Positions 1 to 9,966 of a stretch of 64,000 nucleotides of DNA are shown one piece after another. The number at the start of each line of letters is the position of its first letter. Positions within the stretch are counted from its first letter, which is position 1. This DNA is from CAWBJP01 sp963789165. Its GTDB lineage: Bacteria > Actinomycetota > Acidimicrobiia > IMCC26256 > BP-133. The stretch lies in NCBI GenBank assembly GCA_963789165.1, contig CAWBJP010000007.1, forward strand, positions 310,001 to 374,000, given 5' to 3'. A program made the translations under genes and the position numbers. The notes below the pieces were generated by a model, which saw nothing but the letters and a program-made list of their open reading frames with translations, was not told the DNA's origin and searched no databases.

Positions 1-51
1 GAAGAGACCGATCACGGTCTGGGTGTTGCCGACGTCGATGGCCAGGAGCAT
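1..51 (-). CDS. coaX: Type III pantothenate kinase, N-terminal fragment
   Basis: Only the first 17 codons lie in the window; the gene runs off the left edge. The peptide MLLAIDVGNTQTVIGLF is the N-terminal phosphate-binding motif (DVGNT) of CoaX, which phosphorylates pantothenate in the first step of coenzyme A synthesis. It starts 10 bp after the nadC stop in the same direction, so it looks like the distal gene of the pan/nad operon. The motif is diagnostic, but no other domain can be checked. Confidence 0.85.
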   Translation of the reverse strand, partial: MLLAIDVGNTQTVIGLF

Positions 52-61
52 TCGTGCTCTC

Positions 62-907
62 TTAATCGAGGTCCAGGGCGATGTCGAGCACCGGAGCCGA
101 GTGGGTGAGCGCCCCGACGGAGATGAGATCGGCGCCGGCACCGGCATAGTCCGCCACCGTCTCCAGGGTGACCCCGCCCGACACCTCGACCGGGGCGGAC
201 CCGCCGAGGACGGCCACCGCCTCGGCCACCTCCGCCGGGGTCATGTTGTCGACGAGGACGAGGTCGGCACCCGCCGCCTTGGCCTCGGCGACCTGGTCGA
301 GAGTGTCGCACTCCACCTCGACGGTGACGCCCGGCCAGCGGCTCCGGGCCCGGGCCACGGCCTCGGGGATGGGGCACCACAGGAGATGGTTGTCCTTGAT
401 CAGCACGGCGTCGGACAGGCCGCCCCGGTGATTGACGCCCCCGCCGGCCCGCACCGCCGCCTTCTCCAGGGCCCGGAGCCCGGGCGTCGTCTTGCGAGTG
501 TCGCGGATGGCGGTCCGGCTGGCGGCCGCAGCGGTGACGTAGGCCCGGGTGAGGGTGGCCACGCCCGAGAGGTGGCCCAGAAAGTTGAGGGCACAGCGCT
601 CGCCGGTGAGGATGGACCGCAGGTTGCCGTTGACCGTGCCGATGGTCTGGCCGGGGGCGAGGTCGTCGCCGTCGGCGGCCTGCCAGTCGACGGACAACTC
701 CGGATCGAGGTACCCGTACACCTCGCTGGCAGCCGCGGTACCGGCCAGCACGCCGGCGCCCCGGGCCACGAACCGGGCGTGGCCGTCGACGTCGGCCGGG
801 ATGATGGCCACCGAGGTGAGGTCGCCGAGGTTGCCCAGGTCCTCGGCCAGCGCCCGGCGCACGGCGTCGGCCACGGCGGTGACGGGCGGATCGAAGTCGC
901 CGGTCAT
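62..907 (-). CDS. nadC: Nicotinate-nucleotide pyrophosphorylase (carboxylating)
   Basis: 281 residues, normal length for NadC (quinolinate phosphoribosyltransferase), which makes nicotinate mononucleotide from quinolinate and PRPP in de novo NAD synthesis. Visible family motifs: RDTRKTTPGLR, GGGVNHRGGLSDAVLIKDNH, VEVECDT, LVDNM and VEVSGG, which carry the Arg, Lys and His residues binding quinolinate and PRPP. The ATG overlaps the nadB stop by 4 bp (ATGA), indicating translational coupling. Cytoplasmic. nadA is not in this run of genes and must be elsewhere or absent. Confidence 0.96.
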   Translation of the reverse strand: MTGDFDPPVTAVADAVRRALAEDLGNLGDLTSVAIIPADVDGHARFVARGAGVLAGTAAASEVYGYLDPELSVDWQAADGDDLAPGQTIGTVNGNLRSILTGERCALNFLGHLSGVATLTRAYVTAAAASRTAIRDTRKTTPGLRALEKAAVRAGGGVNHRGGLSDAVLIKDNHLLWCPIPEAVARARSRWPGVTVEVECDTLDQVAEAKAAGADLVLVDNMTPAEVAEAVAVLGGSAPVEVSGGVTLETVADYAGAGADLISVGALTHSAPVLDIALDLD

Positions 908-2499
908 GGGGCGACCTCGAGCGTCCCGGTTCTGGCCTGTCCGGGCGCCGCCTCGGCCGGGACCCGCATCCGCTCGTCCGGACCCAGATGGACGATGCGC
1001 TCCCGCACCGCGCCCGGAGTGGGGAAGTCGAGACGGTGGTGGGCGCCCCGCGACTCCTGGCGTTCGGCGGCGGCGGCCACCAGCGCCCGGCCGACCACGG
1101 CCAGGTTGCGCACCTCGGGATCAGAGGCCTTCGCTTCGATGGCGGCCAGCTCGTCCGCGGCGGTGGCCAGTCCGGCGGCGTCCCGGCGGACCCCGGCGTA
1201 GAGGGTCATGGTCCGCTGCAGCAGCTCCCGCAACCCGTCGTCCCCATCCGGGAGAACGCCCCAGGCGGTCGCCCCTGAAGATGTCGTGGAGACGGGAACC
1301 CCGCGCATGGCGCCGGTCTGGTCGGGGGCCTCCTTGCCCGCGACGATGGCGGCCGTGACCCGGTGACCGAAGACCAACCCCTCGAGCAGGGAGTTGGAGG
1401 CCAGGCGGTTGGCGCCGTGGACCCCGGTGCAGGCCACCTCGCCGCAGGCCCACAGGCCGCGGAGGGAGGTGGCCCCGTCGAGGTCGGTGACCACCCCGCC
1501 ACAGAGGTAGTGGGCGGCGGGGGCCACGGGCAGCCAGTCCCGCGTCGGGTCGAGGCCCACCGCCTGGCAGGCGGCCCAGATGGTGGGGAAGCGGCCGGGA
1601 AACCCGTGGATGGACGTGGCGTCGAGCCAGAGGTGGTCGAGTTTCCGTTCGGCCAGACGCTCGGCGATGGCCCGCGCCACCACATCGCGAGGGGCGAGAT
1701 CGGCCAGCGGATGTTCGCCGGCCATGAAGGCGACGCCCGCCTCGTCCCGCAGCACGGCCCCTTCTCCCCGCAGGGCCTCCGACAGCAGCGGGCGGGGCAT
1801 GCCCGGGTCGTGGAGGGCGGTGGGGTGGAACTGCATGAACTCGACGTCGGCCACGGCCGCCCCGGCTCGCAACGACATGGCCACCCCGTCGCCGGTGGAG
1901 AGCAGCGGGTTGGTGGTGACGGAGAACAGCTGGCCCGCCCCGCCGCTGGCCAGCACCACGTGGCGGGCCGCGACGGCACCTTCTTCCCCCTCCGGCGACC
2001 GGATGCTGACGCCCGTCGCCCGGCCGGCCGAAACGGTCAGGTCCAGAGCCAGCCAGCCTTCGGCCACCTCCACACCGGCCGCCTTGACCGCCGCCACCAG
2101 GGCCCGCTCCACCTCGGCGCCGGTGGCGTCGCCGCCGGCGTGGACCACCCGGGCCAGGGAGTGGCCGCCCTCCCGGGCCAGGGCCAGCTCGCCGGCTTCC
2201 CGGTCGAAGACGGCGCCGGTGGCGAACAGCTCGCGGACCCGGGCCGGGCCCTCGGCGCACAGCACCCGCACGGCATCGGTGTCGCACAGGCCCCCTCCGG
2301 CCGCGAGGGTGTCGGAGAAGTGCAGCTCGGGGGAATCCGGCGGCGAGAGCGCGGCGGCCACCCCGCCCTGGGCGTAGCGGGTGGCCGAGGCGCCCAGGGG
2401 AGCCTTGGTCAGGAGGGTCACCGACAGCCCCGCCCGGGCCGCGGCCAGCGCCACGGACAGGCCGGCCACGCCGGCACCCAGCACGAGGACGTCGCTCAC
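904..2499 (-). CDS. nadB: L-aspartate oxidase
   Basis: 531 residues. NadB oxidises L-aspartate to iminoaspartate with FAD, feeding quinolinate synthesis. The N-terminal Rossmann motif is VLVLGAGVAGLS; next come RYAQGGVAAAL, MQFHPTALHDPG, the active-site PRDVVARAIAERL and the FAD-binding end HYLCGGV...GANRLASNSLLEG. A helical C-terminal domain follows. Overlaps nadC by 4 bp and starts 9 bp after the panD stop. Length and motifs fit L-aspartate oxidase better than succinate dehydrogenase flavoprotein; there is no partner Fe-S subunit nearby. Confidence 0.95.
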   Translation of the reverse strand: MSDVLVLGAGVAGLSVALAAARAGLSVTLLTKAPLGASATRYAQGGVAAALSPPDSPELHFSDTLAAGGGLCDTDAVRVLCAEGPARVRELFATGAVFDREAGELALAREGGHSLARVVHAGGDATGAEVERALVAAVKAAGVEVAEGWLALDLTVSAGRATGVSIRSPEGEEGAVAARHVVLASGGAGQLFSVTTNPLLSTGDGVAMSLRAGAAVADVEFMQFHPTALHDPGMPRPLLSEALRGEGAVLRDEAGVAFMAGEHPLADLAPRDVVARAIAERLAERKLDHLWLDATSIHGFPGRFPTIWAACQAVGLDPTRDWLPVAPAAHYLCGGVVTDLDGATSLRGLWACGEVACTGVHGANRLASNSLLEGLVFGHRVTAAIVAGKEAPDQTGAMRGVPVSTTSSGATAWGVLPDGDDGLRELLQRTMTLYAGVRRDAAGLATAADELAAIEAKASDPEVRNLAVVGRALVAAAAERQESRGAHHRLDFPTPGAVRERIVHLGPDERMRVPAEAAPGQARTGTLEVAP

Positions 2500-2508
2500 G
2501 CCGGCGGC

Positions 2509-2862
2509 CTAGCCGGCAGAGAAATCGAAGTCGGGAACGGGCTGGTTCCGGTCGTCGACGTGGACGATGCGGGGGGAGAACCCCTCCAGCTCCGCCTCCT
2601 CGTAGTCGGCGTAGGTGATGACGATGACTCGGTCGCCGCGGTGCACGAGGCGGGCGGCGGCACCGTTGAGCGTGACCTCGCCGGGCCCGCCATAAATGGC
2701 GTAGGTCTCGAAGCGGGCGCCGTTGTCGATGTCGAGGACGGCGACCTGCTCCCACTCGCGGATGTCGGCCCGTTCCATCAGGTCGGGGTCGAGCGAGATC
2801 GAGCCGACGTAGTTGAGATCCGCCCCCGTGACCGTGGCCCGGTGGATCTTCGACTTCATCAT
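2509..2862 (-). CDS. panD: Aspartate 1-decarboxylase
   Basis: 117 residues. PanD makes beta-alanine for pantothenate. It is made as a pro-enzyme that cleaves itself at Gly-Ser to give a pyruvoyl group; the expected site is visible in NYVGSISLD (Gly20-Ser21). The start MMKSKIHRATVTGADL matches the family start. Its ATGATGA overlaps the panC stop by 4 bp, so panC-panD translation is coupled. Length is close to the 115-140 residues of other actinobacterial PanD proteins. Confidence 0.95.
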   Translation of the reverse strand: MMKSKIHRATVTGADLNYVGSISLDPDLMERADIREWEQVAVLDIDNGARFETYAIYGGPGEVTLNGAAARLVHRGDRVIVITYADYEEAELEGFSPRIVHVDDRNQPVPDFDFSAG

Positions 2863-3875
2863 CCGGCGGCGCACACGGCCTCCCCTGTTCCTTCGGGGAC
2901 ACGCCGTGCCCCAGTTCTTTCGGGGACACCCCGTGCCCCGGCCATCGTCGGGGCGACCATCACGCCGAGATCGACGCCCACCCCGGTGGCGTCGACCCGA
3001 AGGGCCATGTTGTCGATCAGTCGGACCCCACCCACCCGGGCGGCCACCGCCATCAGCACCTCGTTGCTGGCCAGGACCTCGACCGGTTCCAGCGAGGTGG
3101 CATCGACGACCTCGGCGTACTCCAGGCGGACCAGCTCCTCGGTGGTGGCGACGTTGGCCACCACCCGGCGCAGCCTGCCGGCGTCGCGTTCGCCGCCCTC
3201 CACCAGCTCGGCGCCGGTGCGCAGGGCCCGGTAGAGCACGGTGGCGGCGGCCCGCTCCGCCGGCGCCAGGTTCCGGTTGCGGGAGGACAGGGCCAGCCCG
3301 TCCTCCTCCCGCACCAGGGGGCAACCCACGATCTCCACGGGCAGGCACAGGTCGGCGGCCAGGCGGCGGACCACGGCCAGCTGCTGGGCGTCCTTCCGGC
3401 CGAAGTAGGCCGTCGCCGGGCCGACCAGGGCGAAGAGCTTGGCCACCACGGTGGCCACCCCGTCGAAGTGCCCCGGCCGCCCGGCGCCGCACAGGCCGTC
3501 ACCGAGGCCCTCGACGTGGACGCGGGTGCGCGGGGGACCATCGGGATACATCTCCTCCACCCCGGGGGCGAAGACCAGGTCGACCCCTTCGAGGTGGGCG
3601 ACGGCCACGTCTCCCTCGAGGTCCCTCGGGTACCGGTCGAGGTCCTCGGCCGGCCCGAACTGGAGCGGGTTGACGAACAGCGACACGACGACGACATCGT
3701 GCTGCGCCCGGGCCGCCCGCATGAGGGAGCGGTGCCCCTCGTGAAAGGCGCCCATAGTGGGCACGAACCCGACTGTTTTGCGGGGGACACCCCCCACCCC
3801 GGGGCCACCCTGACGCCGGGCCGTGTCGAGGCGGTCGCGCAGATCGGAGATGCGGGTGACGACGGCTGTGTCCAC
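2859..3875 (-). CDS. panC: Pantothenate synthetase
   Basis: PanC ligates pantoate to beta-alanine with ATP. Family motifs: FVPTMGAFHEGH, LFVNPLQFGPAEDL.RYPR, GHFDGVATVVAKLF, YFGRKDAQQL and LSSRN. I place the start at GTG 3875, with AGGA about 8 bp upstream; an in-frame ATG at 3908 has no such ribosome-binding site. Two insertions are odd: about 10 residues (GPGVGGVPR) just before KTVGFVPTMG, and a C-terminal tail GARGVPERTGARRVPEG. Both are encoded by copies of a GC-rich repeat found elsewhere in the window (3781-3804 and 2894-2941). Confidence 0.94.
   Translation of the reverse strand: MDTAVVTRISDLRDRLDTARRQGGPGVGGVPRKTVGFVPTMGAFHEGHRSLMRAARAQHDVVVVSLFVNPLQFGPAEDLDRYPRDLEGDVAVAHLEGVDLVFAPGVEEMYPDGPPRTRVHVEGLGDGLCGAGRPGHFDGVATVVAKLFALVGPATAYFGRKDAQQLAVVRRLAADLCLPVEIVGCPLVREEDGLALSSRNRNLAPAERAAATVLYRALRTGAELVEGGERDAGRLRRVVANVATTEELVRLEYAEVVDATSLEPVEVLASNEVLMAVAARVGGVRLIDNMALRVDATGVGVDLGVMVAPTMAGARGVPERTGARRVPEGTGEAVCAAG
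2894..2941. repeat. GC-rich repeat pair, 27-bp period, in the panC 3' end
   Basis: Two copies starting at 2894 and 2921 (27 bp apart) of a unit whose core is CGGGGACACnCCG followed by TGCCCC. They are read in frame as the repeated peptide GARGVPE / GARRVPE in the PanC tail, beyond the conserved enzyme. Same family as 37044-37082 and 58115-58187. Confidence 0.75.
3781..3804. repeat. Single copy of the GC-rich repeat inside panC
   Basis: Core CGGGGGACACCCCCCACCCC. It encodes the extra residues GPGVGGVPR between the N-terminal helix of PanC and the KTVGFVPTMG strand, a place where PanC homologues run straight through. This suggests an in-frame insertion of about 27-30 bp. Confidence 0.55.
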
Positions 3876-3921
3876 CGAAGTTCCTGAAACCTTTCGTTCC
3901 AGCCCCATGGGGGGTGCCGGA

Positions 3922-4395
3922 CTACTCGGACACCTCTAATCGTAGCGGTGTGCGGCGCACACCCTGCCAACCGGCGGCCGGAGCCACCACCACCCCGGGG
4001 GCGACGTCGGCCAAGGGGGCGAGCACGAAGCCGCGCTGGTGGATCCGGGGGTGGGGGACGACCAGGTCGGCCTCCTCCACCCGCTCGTCGCCCACCATGA
4101 GGATGTCGATGTCGAGGGGCCGGGGGCCCCAGCGTTCACCATCCGGATGCCGTCCCGCCTCCACCTCCAGCGCCTTGGCCAGCTCGAGCAGCCCCCGGGC
4201 ATCGAGCGCCGTGTCCAGGGCGACGACGGCGTTGAGGTAGTCGGGCTGGGCCGGGCCGCCCATCGGCTCGGTCTCGTAGATGGCGGAGACGCCCACCACC
4301 GTCCCGGCCCGGCCGGCGAGCCCGTCGAGGGCGAACTGCAGGTGGGCCAGCCGGTCGCCCAGGTTCGAGCCCAGGCCGATATAGGAGATGGTCAC
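3922..4395 (-). CDS. folK: 6-hydroxymethyl-7,8-dihydropterin pyrophosphokinase
   Basis: 157 residues, typical HPPK length. It transfers pyrophosphate from ATP to hydroxymethyl-dihydropterin in folate synthesis. Motifs: YIGLGSNLGDR, YETEPMGGPAQPDYLNAVV, and ERWGPRPLDIDIL, which carries the Mg-binding Asp residues. The ATG overlaps the folB stop (ATGA), as in many folB-folK pairs. folP and folE are not in the window. Confidence 0.95.
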   Translation of the reverse strand: MTISYIGLGSNLGDRLAHLQFALDGLAGRAGTVVGVSAIYETEPMGGPAQPDYLNAVVALDTALDARGLLELAKALEVEAGRHPDGERWGPRPLDIDILMVGDERVEEADLVVPHPRIHQRGFVLAPLADVAPGVVVAPAAGWQGVRRTPLRLEVSE

Positions 4396-4754
4396 CGTTC
4401 GAGGCGCACGGCGACGTGGTCGATGGCGACGGGCACCGGGGGACGCAGCTTGCGCACGGTCACCACCACACTCTGGACCCGGGGATCGGAACGGGCCGCT
4501 TCGGCGATGCGGGTGGCCAGCGTCTCGAGCAGCGCGCAGCCGCCCTTCTCCACCAGGGCCACCACCCGGGCAGCCAGGGCGTCGTAGTCCACGGTGTCGG
4601 ACAGAGTGTCGCTGCGCCCTGCCGCAGCCAGGTCCAGGCGCAGCTCCAGGTCGACCTCGAAGGGTTGGGCCCGCGCCTGCTCCTCGGGCAGCACCCCGTG
4701 GGCCCCCAGGGCCCGGATCCCGGCGAGAACGATGGCGTCTGTGCTCACGGGCAC
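4392..4754 (-). CDS. folB: Dihydroneopterin aldolase
   Basis: 120 residues. FolB converts dihydroneopterin to hydroxymethyl-dihydropterin and glycolaldehyde. Seen: IVLAGIRALGAHGVLPEEQ, the early GxxG..HGV motif with the active-site Glu, then DTVDYDALAARV, and the family's C-terminal RKLRPPVP. It begins only 4 bp after the hspR stop, so the folate genes look like a direct continuation of the heat-shock operon. Confidence 0.93.
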   Translation of the reverse strand: MPVSTDAIVLAGIRALGAHGVLPEEQARAQPFEVDLELRLDLAAAGRSDTLSDTVDYDALAARVVALVEKGGCALLETLATRIAEAARSDPRVQSVVVTVRKLRPPVPVAIDHVAVRLER

Positions 4755-4758
4755 TGGG

Positions 4759-5160
4759 TCACTTTGCCCGCCCGGGGCCGAAGCGGATCACGGCCTTGGA
4801 GAAGGGGATGAGGTCTCGGCGGTACTGGCGATGAACGTCAGCCACGGCCCGCTCCGCCTCGGCCTGCTTGGCCTCCAGCTCGCCCTGGAGGCATTCGATC
4901 CTGATCCGGGCCTCCTCCAGCTCTTCCTCCAGGGCGATGATCCGCTTCACCCCGGCCAGGCTGACGCCCTCGGTGGTGAGCTCCTGGATGCGCTGCAGAC
5001 GGCGGATGTCCCGGTCGGAGTAGCGCCGGGAGCGCCCGACGGTGCGCTGCGGCTCCACCAGCCCTTTGCGTTCATAGATGCGCAAGGTCTGGGGATGCAC
5101 ACCGGCCAGCTCCGCCGCCACTGAGATGACGTACAACGCCCGGTCTTCCTTCCTCTCCAT
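4759..5160 (-). CDS. hspR: MerR-family heat-shock repressor HspR
   Basis: 133 residues. The N-terminal winged helix-turn-helix (YVISVAAELAGVHPQTLRIY, then RRYSDRDIRRLQRI) and the C-terminal Glu-rich coiled coil are those of HspR, the repressor that binds HAIR sites upstream of dnaK in actinobacteria and works with DnaK. It is the fourth gene of a dnaK-grpE-dnaJ-hspR operon, the classic autoregulated arrangement. The start overlaps the dnaJ stop by 1 bp. A HAIR-like site lies at 8851-8872. Confidence 0.93.
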   Translation of the reverse strand: MERKEDRALYVISVAAELAGVHPQTLRIYERKGLVEPQRTVGRSRRYSDRDIRRLQRIQELTTEGVSLAGVKRIIALEEELEEARIRIECLQGELEAKQAEAERAVADVHRQYRRDLIPFSKAVIRFGPGRAK

Positions 5161-6332
5161 CAGACCCCCAGGTGCTGGCGCGGGTTGGCCGGGTTGGCGG
5201 CGGCGAAGGCCTCGATGGCCTGGCGCTGCTCGTCGGACAGGTCCTGCGGCACGACCACTTCCACCGTCACCAGCAGATCCCCGGAACCACCGGCCGCCTT
5301 GGGCATGCCCCGGCCCCGGACCCGCAGGGTCTTCCCGTGAGGAGTACCCGGCGGGATGCGCATCGTCACCGGCTGATCCAGCGTGGGAACGCGCACCTCG
5401 GCGCCGAGCGTCGCTTCGGAGAAGGTGACGGGCAGCCGCAACAGCAGATCGTCCCCACGGCGGCCGAACAGCGGGTGGGGAGCCACCGACACGTTCACGA
5501 ACAGGTCCCCCGGAGGGCCGCCGTTGCGCCCCGGGGTCCCCTTGCCCTTGACCCGGACGCGCTGGCCGTCGGCCACACCCATGGGGATGCGGACCTTGAC
5601 CTCACGGGTGCGGGTCTCGGCCCCGCCGCCGCCGCAGCGGGAACAGGGCTTCTCCACGATCCGCCCCGAGCCGGCGCAGCGGGGACACACCTGGGAGAAC
5701 GAGAACGGGCCCTGGTCGACGGCCTGCGTTCCGGCCCCGCCGCACTGGGGACAGGTCTGGGGGAGGGTCCCGGGGGCGGCGCCGGTACCGCCGCACTGCG
5801 AGCACGGAGCCGCACCGGTGAGCTGCACGCCGATGGTCGCACCGTGGACGGCGTCCTCGAAGGCGAGGTGGACCTCGGCCTCGAGATCGCCGCCCCGCCG
5901 GGGACCGGCCGCACCGGTAGTGAAACCGCCCCGGCCGCGCTGGCGGTTCCGCCCCCCGAAGAGGTTGCCGAACAGGTCGCCCAGGCCGCCCATGTCACCG
6001 CCGGTCTCGAAGCGCACGTTGTTGCCGTCGCCGAAATCGAAACCGCCGAAGCCGCCCGGACCGCCGGCCCCGAAGTTGGGGAAGCCGCCCGAGCCGGCCA
6101 TGGCCCGGACCTCGTCGTACTCCTTGCGTTTGGCCGCGTCACCCAGGACGTCGTAGGCGGCCGAGACCTCCTTGAAACGGTCCTCGGCGCTGGTGTCACC
6201 CGGGTTGGCATCGGGGTGGTACTGCTTGGCCAGCTTCCGGTAGGCGCGCGTGATGTCCTTCTCGGCCGCGTCCTTGGACACTCCGAGGGTGGCGTAGTAG
6301 TCCTTCTCGAACCACTCGCGCTGGGGGGCCAT
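5160..6332 (-). CDS. dnaJ: Chaperone protein DnaJ
   Basis: 390 residues. The J-domain is at residues 8-72 (DYYATLGVSKDA, HPD in KQYHPDANPGD), followed by a Gly/Phe-rich stretch. A zinc domain has four CxxCxGxG-type repeats (CSQCGGTG, CPQCGGAG, CPRCAGSG, CSRCGGGG), then two C-terminal beta domains. It stimulates DnaK ATPase and delivers unfolded clients. The presence of the zinc domain makes this DnaJ proper rather than CbpA, although the N-terminus (MAPQREWFEKDYY) resembles the DnaJ1 type of actinobacteria. Confidence 0.95.
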   Translation of the reverse strand: MAPQREWFEKDYYATLGVSKDAAEKDITRAYRKLAKQYHPDANPGDTSAEDRFKEVSAAYDVLGDAAKRKEYDEVRAMAGSGGFPNFGAGGPGGFGGFDFGDGNNVRFETGGDMGGLGDLFGNLFGGRNRQRGRGGFTTGAAGPRRGGDLEAEVHLAFEDAVHGATIGVQLTGAAPCSQCGGTGAAPGTLPQTCPQCGGAGTQAVDQGPFSFSQVCPRCAGSGRIVEKPCSRCGGGGAETRTREVKVRIPMGVADGQRVRVKGKGTPGRNGGPPGDLFVNVSVAPHPLFGRRGDDLLLRLPVTFSEATLGAEVRVPTLDQPVTMRIPPGTPHGKTLRVRGRGMPKAAGGSGDLLVTVEVVVPQDLSDEQRQAIEAFAAANPANPRQHLGV

Positions 6333-6349
6333 GGCCTAGGGAATTCTCA

Positions 6350-6952
6350 CTAGGTAGCGACCTTGACCATGGCCGGGCGCAGGACCCGGCCCTTGAGGCG
6401 GTAACCGGTGCGGACCACGTCGCGCACACCGGGCTCGCCGTCGTCCTCGATCGACATGACGGCCTCGTGCTCCTCGGGGTCGAAGGGCTTGCCCTTGGCC
6501 TCGATGCGCTCCAGACCGGCTTTCTCCAGCACCCCGAGCAGCTCGGAGTAGACCAGCTCGACACCCTTGCGGAGGCGCTCGGCGTCGGTCCCGGCGTTGG
6601 GCCCAGACGTGTTGATCAGAGCCAGCTCGAAGGTGTCGAGCACGGGCAGAAGCTGCTCGATGAGCCCCGACGTGGCCCGCTCCAGATGTGAGGTCTGGTC
6701 GCGCATCATCCGCTTGCGGAAGTTGTCGAAGTCGGCCTGGAGGCGGCGCAGGTGGTCGAGATACTCGTCCCGCTCCGCCCGCACCCGCCCCATCTCGTCC
6801 GAGACGGCCTCCGCCGGATCTCCGGCGGTGCCCTCCGGCTCGTGGGCCAGCGCCTCGATGGGGTCCTGCGGCGGGACCTCGGCCCCGCCGTCGCCATCCT
6901 CTGTGTCGTCGTAGCCCGGGTCGTCGTCGCCTGAGCCGTCATGGTTCGGCAT
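6350..6952 (-). CDS. grpE: Nucleotide exchange factor GrpE
   Basis: 200 residues. An acidic disordered N-terminus (about residues 1-50) is followed by a long coiled coil (ERDEYLDHLRRLQADFDNFRKR) and the C-terminal beta domain with FDPEEHEAVM and GYRLKGRVLRPAMVKV, the GrpE signature. It releases ADP from DnaK. It lies 5 bp after dnaK and 17 bp before dnaJ. Confidence 0.95.
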   Translation of the reverse strand: MPNHDGSGDDDPGYDDTEDGDGGAEVPPQDPIEALAHEPEGTAGDPAEAVSDEMGRVRAERDEYLDHLRRLQADFDNFRKRMMRDQTSHLERATSGLIEQLLPVLDTFELALINTSGPNAGTDAERLRKGVELVYSELLGVLEKAGLERIEAKGKPFDPEEHEAVMSIEDDGEPGVRDVVRTGYRLKGRVLRPAMVKVAT

Positions 6953-6957
6953 GACGC

Positions 6958-8808
<1,851 letters not shown>

Positions 8809-8850
8809 GGGTTCTGCCTCCAGTGAACTCAGGGGGTTGGTAAAGAGAAA

Positions 8851-8872
8851 CTTGAGTGTCGATGATATCAAC
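8851..8872 (-). promoter_or_regulatory. Candidate HAIR (HspR-binding) site upstream of dnaK
   Basis: Read toward dnaK, the bases are GTTGATA, 8 bp, ACTCAAG. The right half is identical to the HAIR half-site ACTCAAG, and the left half shares TTGA with CTTGAGT; spacing is 8 instead of the consensus 7. It lies 43 bp upstream of the dnaK start, where HspR would block initiation. Position and the hspR gene support it; the left half is degenerate. Confidence 0.5.
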
Positions 8873-8985
8873 TTCTGTGTACTGGTATCAAGCCGGAGAA
8901 GTCCTCGGTATTCCTGGGTCGCCGATTCGCCCTAAGGGCGGAAATTCGGGGGCGCCGCGGCGGGTGCCACCCGTACACTGGCTGC

Positions 8986-9966
8986 GTGTCCCCGCCTCTG
9001 GCCATCGAGGCCGACGACGTCGGGCGCCCTTCGACCGTGCGCCCTCCGATCCCGTCGTGGCGCTCCGCGACGTCAGCCTGTGAGGTCCCCCGGTGAGCTG
9101 TTCGGGCTCCTCGGGCCCAACGGGGCCGGCAAAACCACCCTCATCAAGATCCTGGTCACGCTGCTGCTCCCGTCGTCGGGCACAGCCCGGGTGGCCGGGT
9201 TCGACGTCGCGACCCAGGCGCCGGAGGTCCGCTGGCGGATCGCCATGCGTCTCGGGCGGCGAAGACGACGGGTTTCGGGATGCTCACCTCGCCGAGCAGC
9301 TGTGGATGTTCTCCCAGTTCCACGGCATGCAAGACCCGGGACGCCCACCGGCGGATCGGGGAGCTGCTCGAAGTGGTCGGGATCGGCGACGCCAGAGATC
9401 GGAAGGTGTCGACGACCTGTCGACCGGGATGCGCCAGCGGCTGAACCTCGCCCGCGGCCTCCTCACCGAGCCCGAGGTGCTCTTCCTCGACGAACCCACC
9501 GTCGGCCTCGACGTCGAGGCGGCCCGGGACCTGCGGGCCTATATCCGGCAGTGGATGGCAGCGGGGCGCCGGGGGCCGGGGTCCTCGCTGGACCCAGAAC
9601 CATCCTGCTCACGACGCACTACCTGGCCGAAGCGGAGGAGCTCTGCGACCGGGTGGCCATCATCGACCGGGGGGCCATCCTGGCCTGCGACGATCCCGCC
9701 CCGGCTGCGGCGGGGGGCGAGCGCCACCACCGCACCGGATCCGGTGGGCCGATGCCGGCGCCGGACTGGGAGGGCCGTGCCCGGTCTGCGCCGGGCCGCC
9801 GTCGAGTGACCTGAGGCGCCACTGCTGGTCGAACTGGCCCCGGGGGCGACATGTCGGTGCTGGTGGCGGCGCTGGCCGCCGCCGGCTCGCGGGTCGTGGC
9901 CATCGACCGGGTCGAGCCGACCCTGGAGGACGTGTTCGTCGAGATCCTGGACAAGCCGCCGATCCC
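8986..9966 (+). pseudogene. ABC transporter ATP-binding protein, ABC-2 exporter type (many frameshifts)
   Basis: ABC-ATPase motifs occur in order but in changing frames: Walker A LLGPNGAGKTTLIKIL near 9106, signature LSTGMRQRLNLARGLL near 9415, Walker B EVLFLDEPTVGLD near 9475, the H-loop TILLTTHYLAEAEELCDRV near 9600, and the C-terminal RVEPTLEDVFVEILDKP near 9910. At least five single-base shifts separate them (about 9065, 9255, 9330, 9410, 9570), mostly in G/C runs. The family exports drugs or lipids with an ABC-2 permease, which follows. Either a decayed gene or sequence error; all motifs are intact, which favours error. Confidence 0.75.

Noticed and set aside
8809..8871. Longer DnaK start at 8871
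   Set aside because: The 21 added residues are not in DnaK proteins, and a ribosome-binding site precedes ATG 8808.
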